Assembly: GCA_002307235.1 (NCBI GenBank)
Contig: DBTV01000018.1
Coordinates: forward strand, 1-5,779
Length of the DNA stretch: 5,779 nt
Origin: Acidobacteriaceae bacterium UBA1307
GTDB lineage: Bacteria > Acidobacteriota > Terriglobia > Terriglobales > Acidobacteriaceae
Direction: 5' to 3'
The position numbers and the translations under genes were made by a program. This document shows positions 5,663 through 5,779 of this stretch, piece by piece. Position 1 is the first letter of the stretch. Each line of letters starts with the position of its first letter. Below the pieces are notes generated by a model. That model ran no database searches and was not told where the DNA came from. It saw only the letters and a program-made list of their open reading frames with translations.

Positions 5663-5694
5663 GGGCGGATTTCGTTTCCGCGCCGTCCGCTTTT
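5663..5694 (+). terminator. Possible weak terminator after the 96-residue gene
   Basis: GCGGA (5665-5669) can pair with TCCGC either at 5677-5681 or at 5686-5690. The second option is followed directly by TTTT (5691-5694). The stems are only 5 bp, so termination would be weak, and read-through into tRNA-Arg is possible. Confidence 0.3.
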
Positions 5695-5698
5695 GCTG

Positions 5699-5704
5699 TA
5701 TGCT
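5699..5704 (+). promoter_or_regulatory. Possible -10 box for tRNA-Arg
   Basis: TATGCT (5699-5704) matches four of six -10 positions and would place the transcription start near 5711, just ahead of the tRNA. The best -35 candidate, TTTCCG (5675-5680, 18-bp spacer), matches only three positions. The tRNA may instead be read through from the gene upstream. Confidence 0.3.
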
Positions 5705-5712
5705 GTAGATAC

Positions 5713-5779
5713 GCGCCCGTAGCTCAGCTGGATAGAGCGAATGCCTCCGGAGCATTAGGTCGGGAGTTCGAATCTCTCC
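5713..5779 (+). tRNA. tRNA-Arg (anticodon CCG), 3' end cut by window
   Basis: The fold is clear. The acceptor 5' strand is GCGCCCG (5713-5719), followed by T8 and A9. The D stem is GCTC/GAGC (5722-5725 with 5735-5738) and the anticodon stem is AATGC/GCATT (5740-5744 with 5752-5756). The loop CTCCGGA puts the anticodon CCG at 5747-5749, which reads the arginine codon CGG. The T arm is GGGAG-TTCGAAT-CTCTC (5762-5778), with one G-T pair. The sequence stops at the first base of the acceptor 3' strand (C5779 opposite G5719), so the rest of the acceptor, the discriminator base and any encoded CCA lie outside the window. Confidence 0.95.

Noticed and set aside
5713..5779. tRNA-Arg considered as an integration site for a mobile element
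   Set aside because: tRNA 3' ends are common attachment sites, but the 3' end is outside the window and no integrase or flanking repeat is visible.
1..5779. A new defence, mobile or biosynthetic system
   Set aside because: The genes alternate in strand, each appears to be an independent unit, and all but one small gene fall in well-known families. Nothing suggests a co-functioning cassette.

Overview
The window is GC-rich chromosomal DNA from a free-living bacterium. The closest impression is Acidobacteriota, class Terriglobia. This rests on the overall look of the proteins and on the form of ribosomal protein S1, with an Ala/Pro-rich tail and a split sixth S1 domain. No database search was possible, so the assignment is an inference of moderate confidence. 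I see no insertion sequence, integrase, phage gene, CRISPR array or other sign of recent transfer.

Layout, left to right: (1) the 3' end of a GH13 alpha-glucosidase-type gene on + (1-540); (2) a hairpin terminator (about 541-593) shared with a convergent gene; (3) a sugar-phosphate nucleotidyltransferase on - (614-1519); (4) a 298-bp divergent intergenic region (1520-1817) with a good sigma70-type promoter for the next gene and several inverted repeats; (5) a membrane-anchored PAS sensor histidine kinase on + (1818-3374) with no response regulator in view; (6) a terminator (about 3383-3427) oriented for the gene that follows; (7) rpsA, ribosomal protein S1, on - (3447-5201); (8) a 166-bp divergent intergenic region (5202-5367) with an unusual A/T-rich palindromic patch; (9) a 96-residue protein of unknown function on + (5368-5658); (10) a tRNA-Arg with anticodon CCG on +, cut by the window end (5713-5779).

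The genes alternate in strand (+, -, +, -, +), so nearly every gene is its own transcription unit. There is no operon to tie functions together. The glucosidase and the nucleotidyltransferase both concern sugar metabolism but converge, so a shared pathway is only a guess. rpsA and tRNA-Arg are translation housekeeping genes.

No new multi-gene system can be supported here. The points most worth a second look are the promoter that fixes the kinase start, two competing in-frame starts for rpsA, the split sixth S1 domain, and the T6-GC-A6 palindrome between rpsA and the small gene. Long open frames antisense to rpsA and to the nucleotidyltransferase look like codon-bias shadows and are not annotated.
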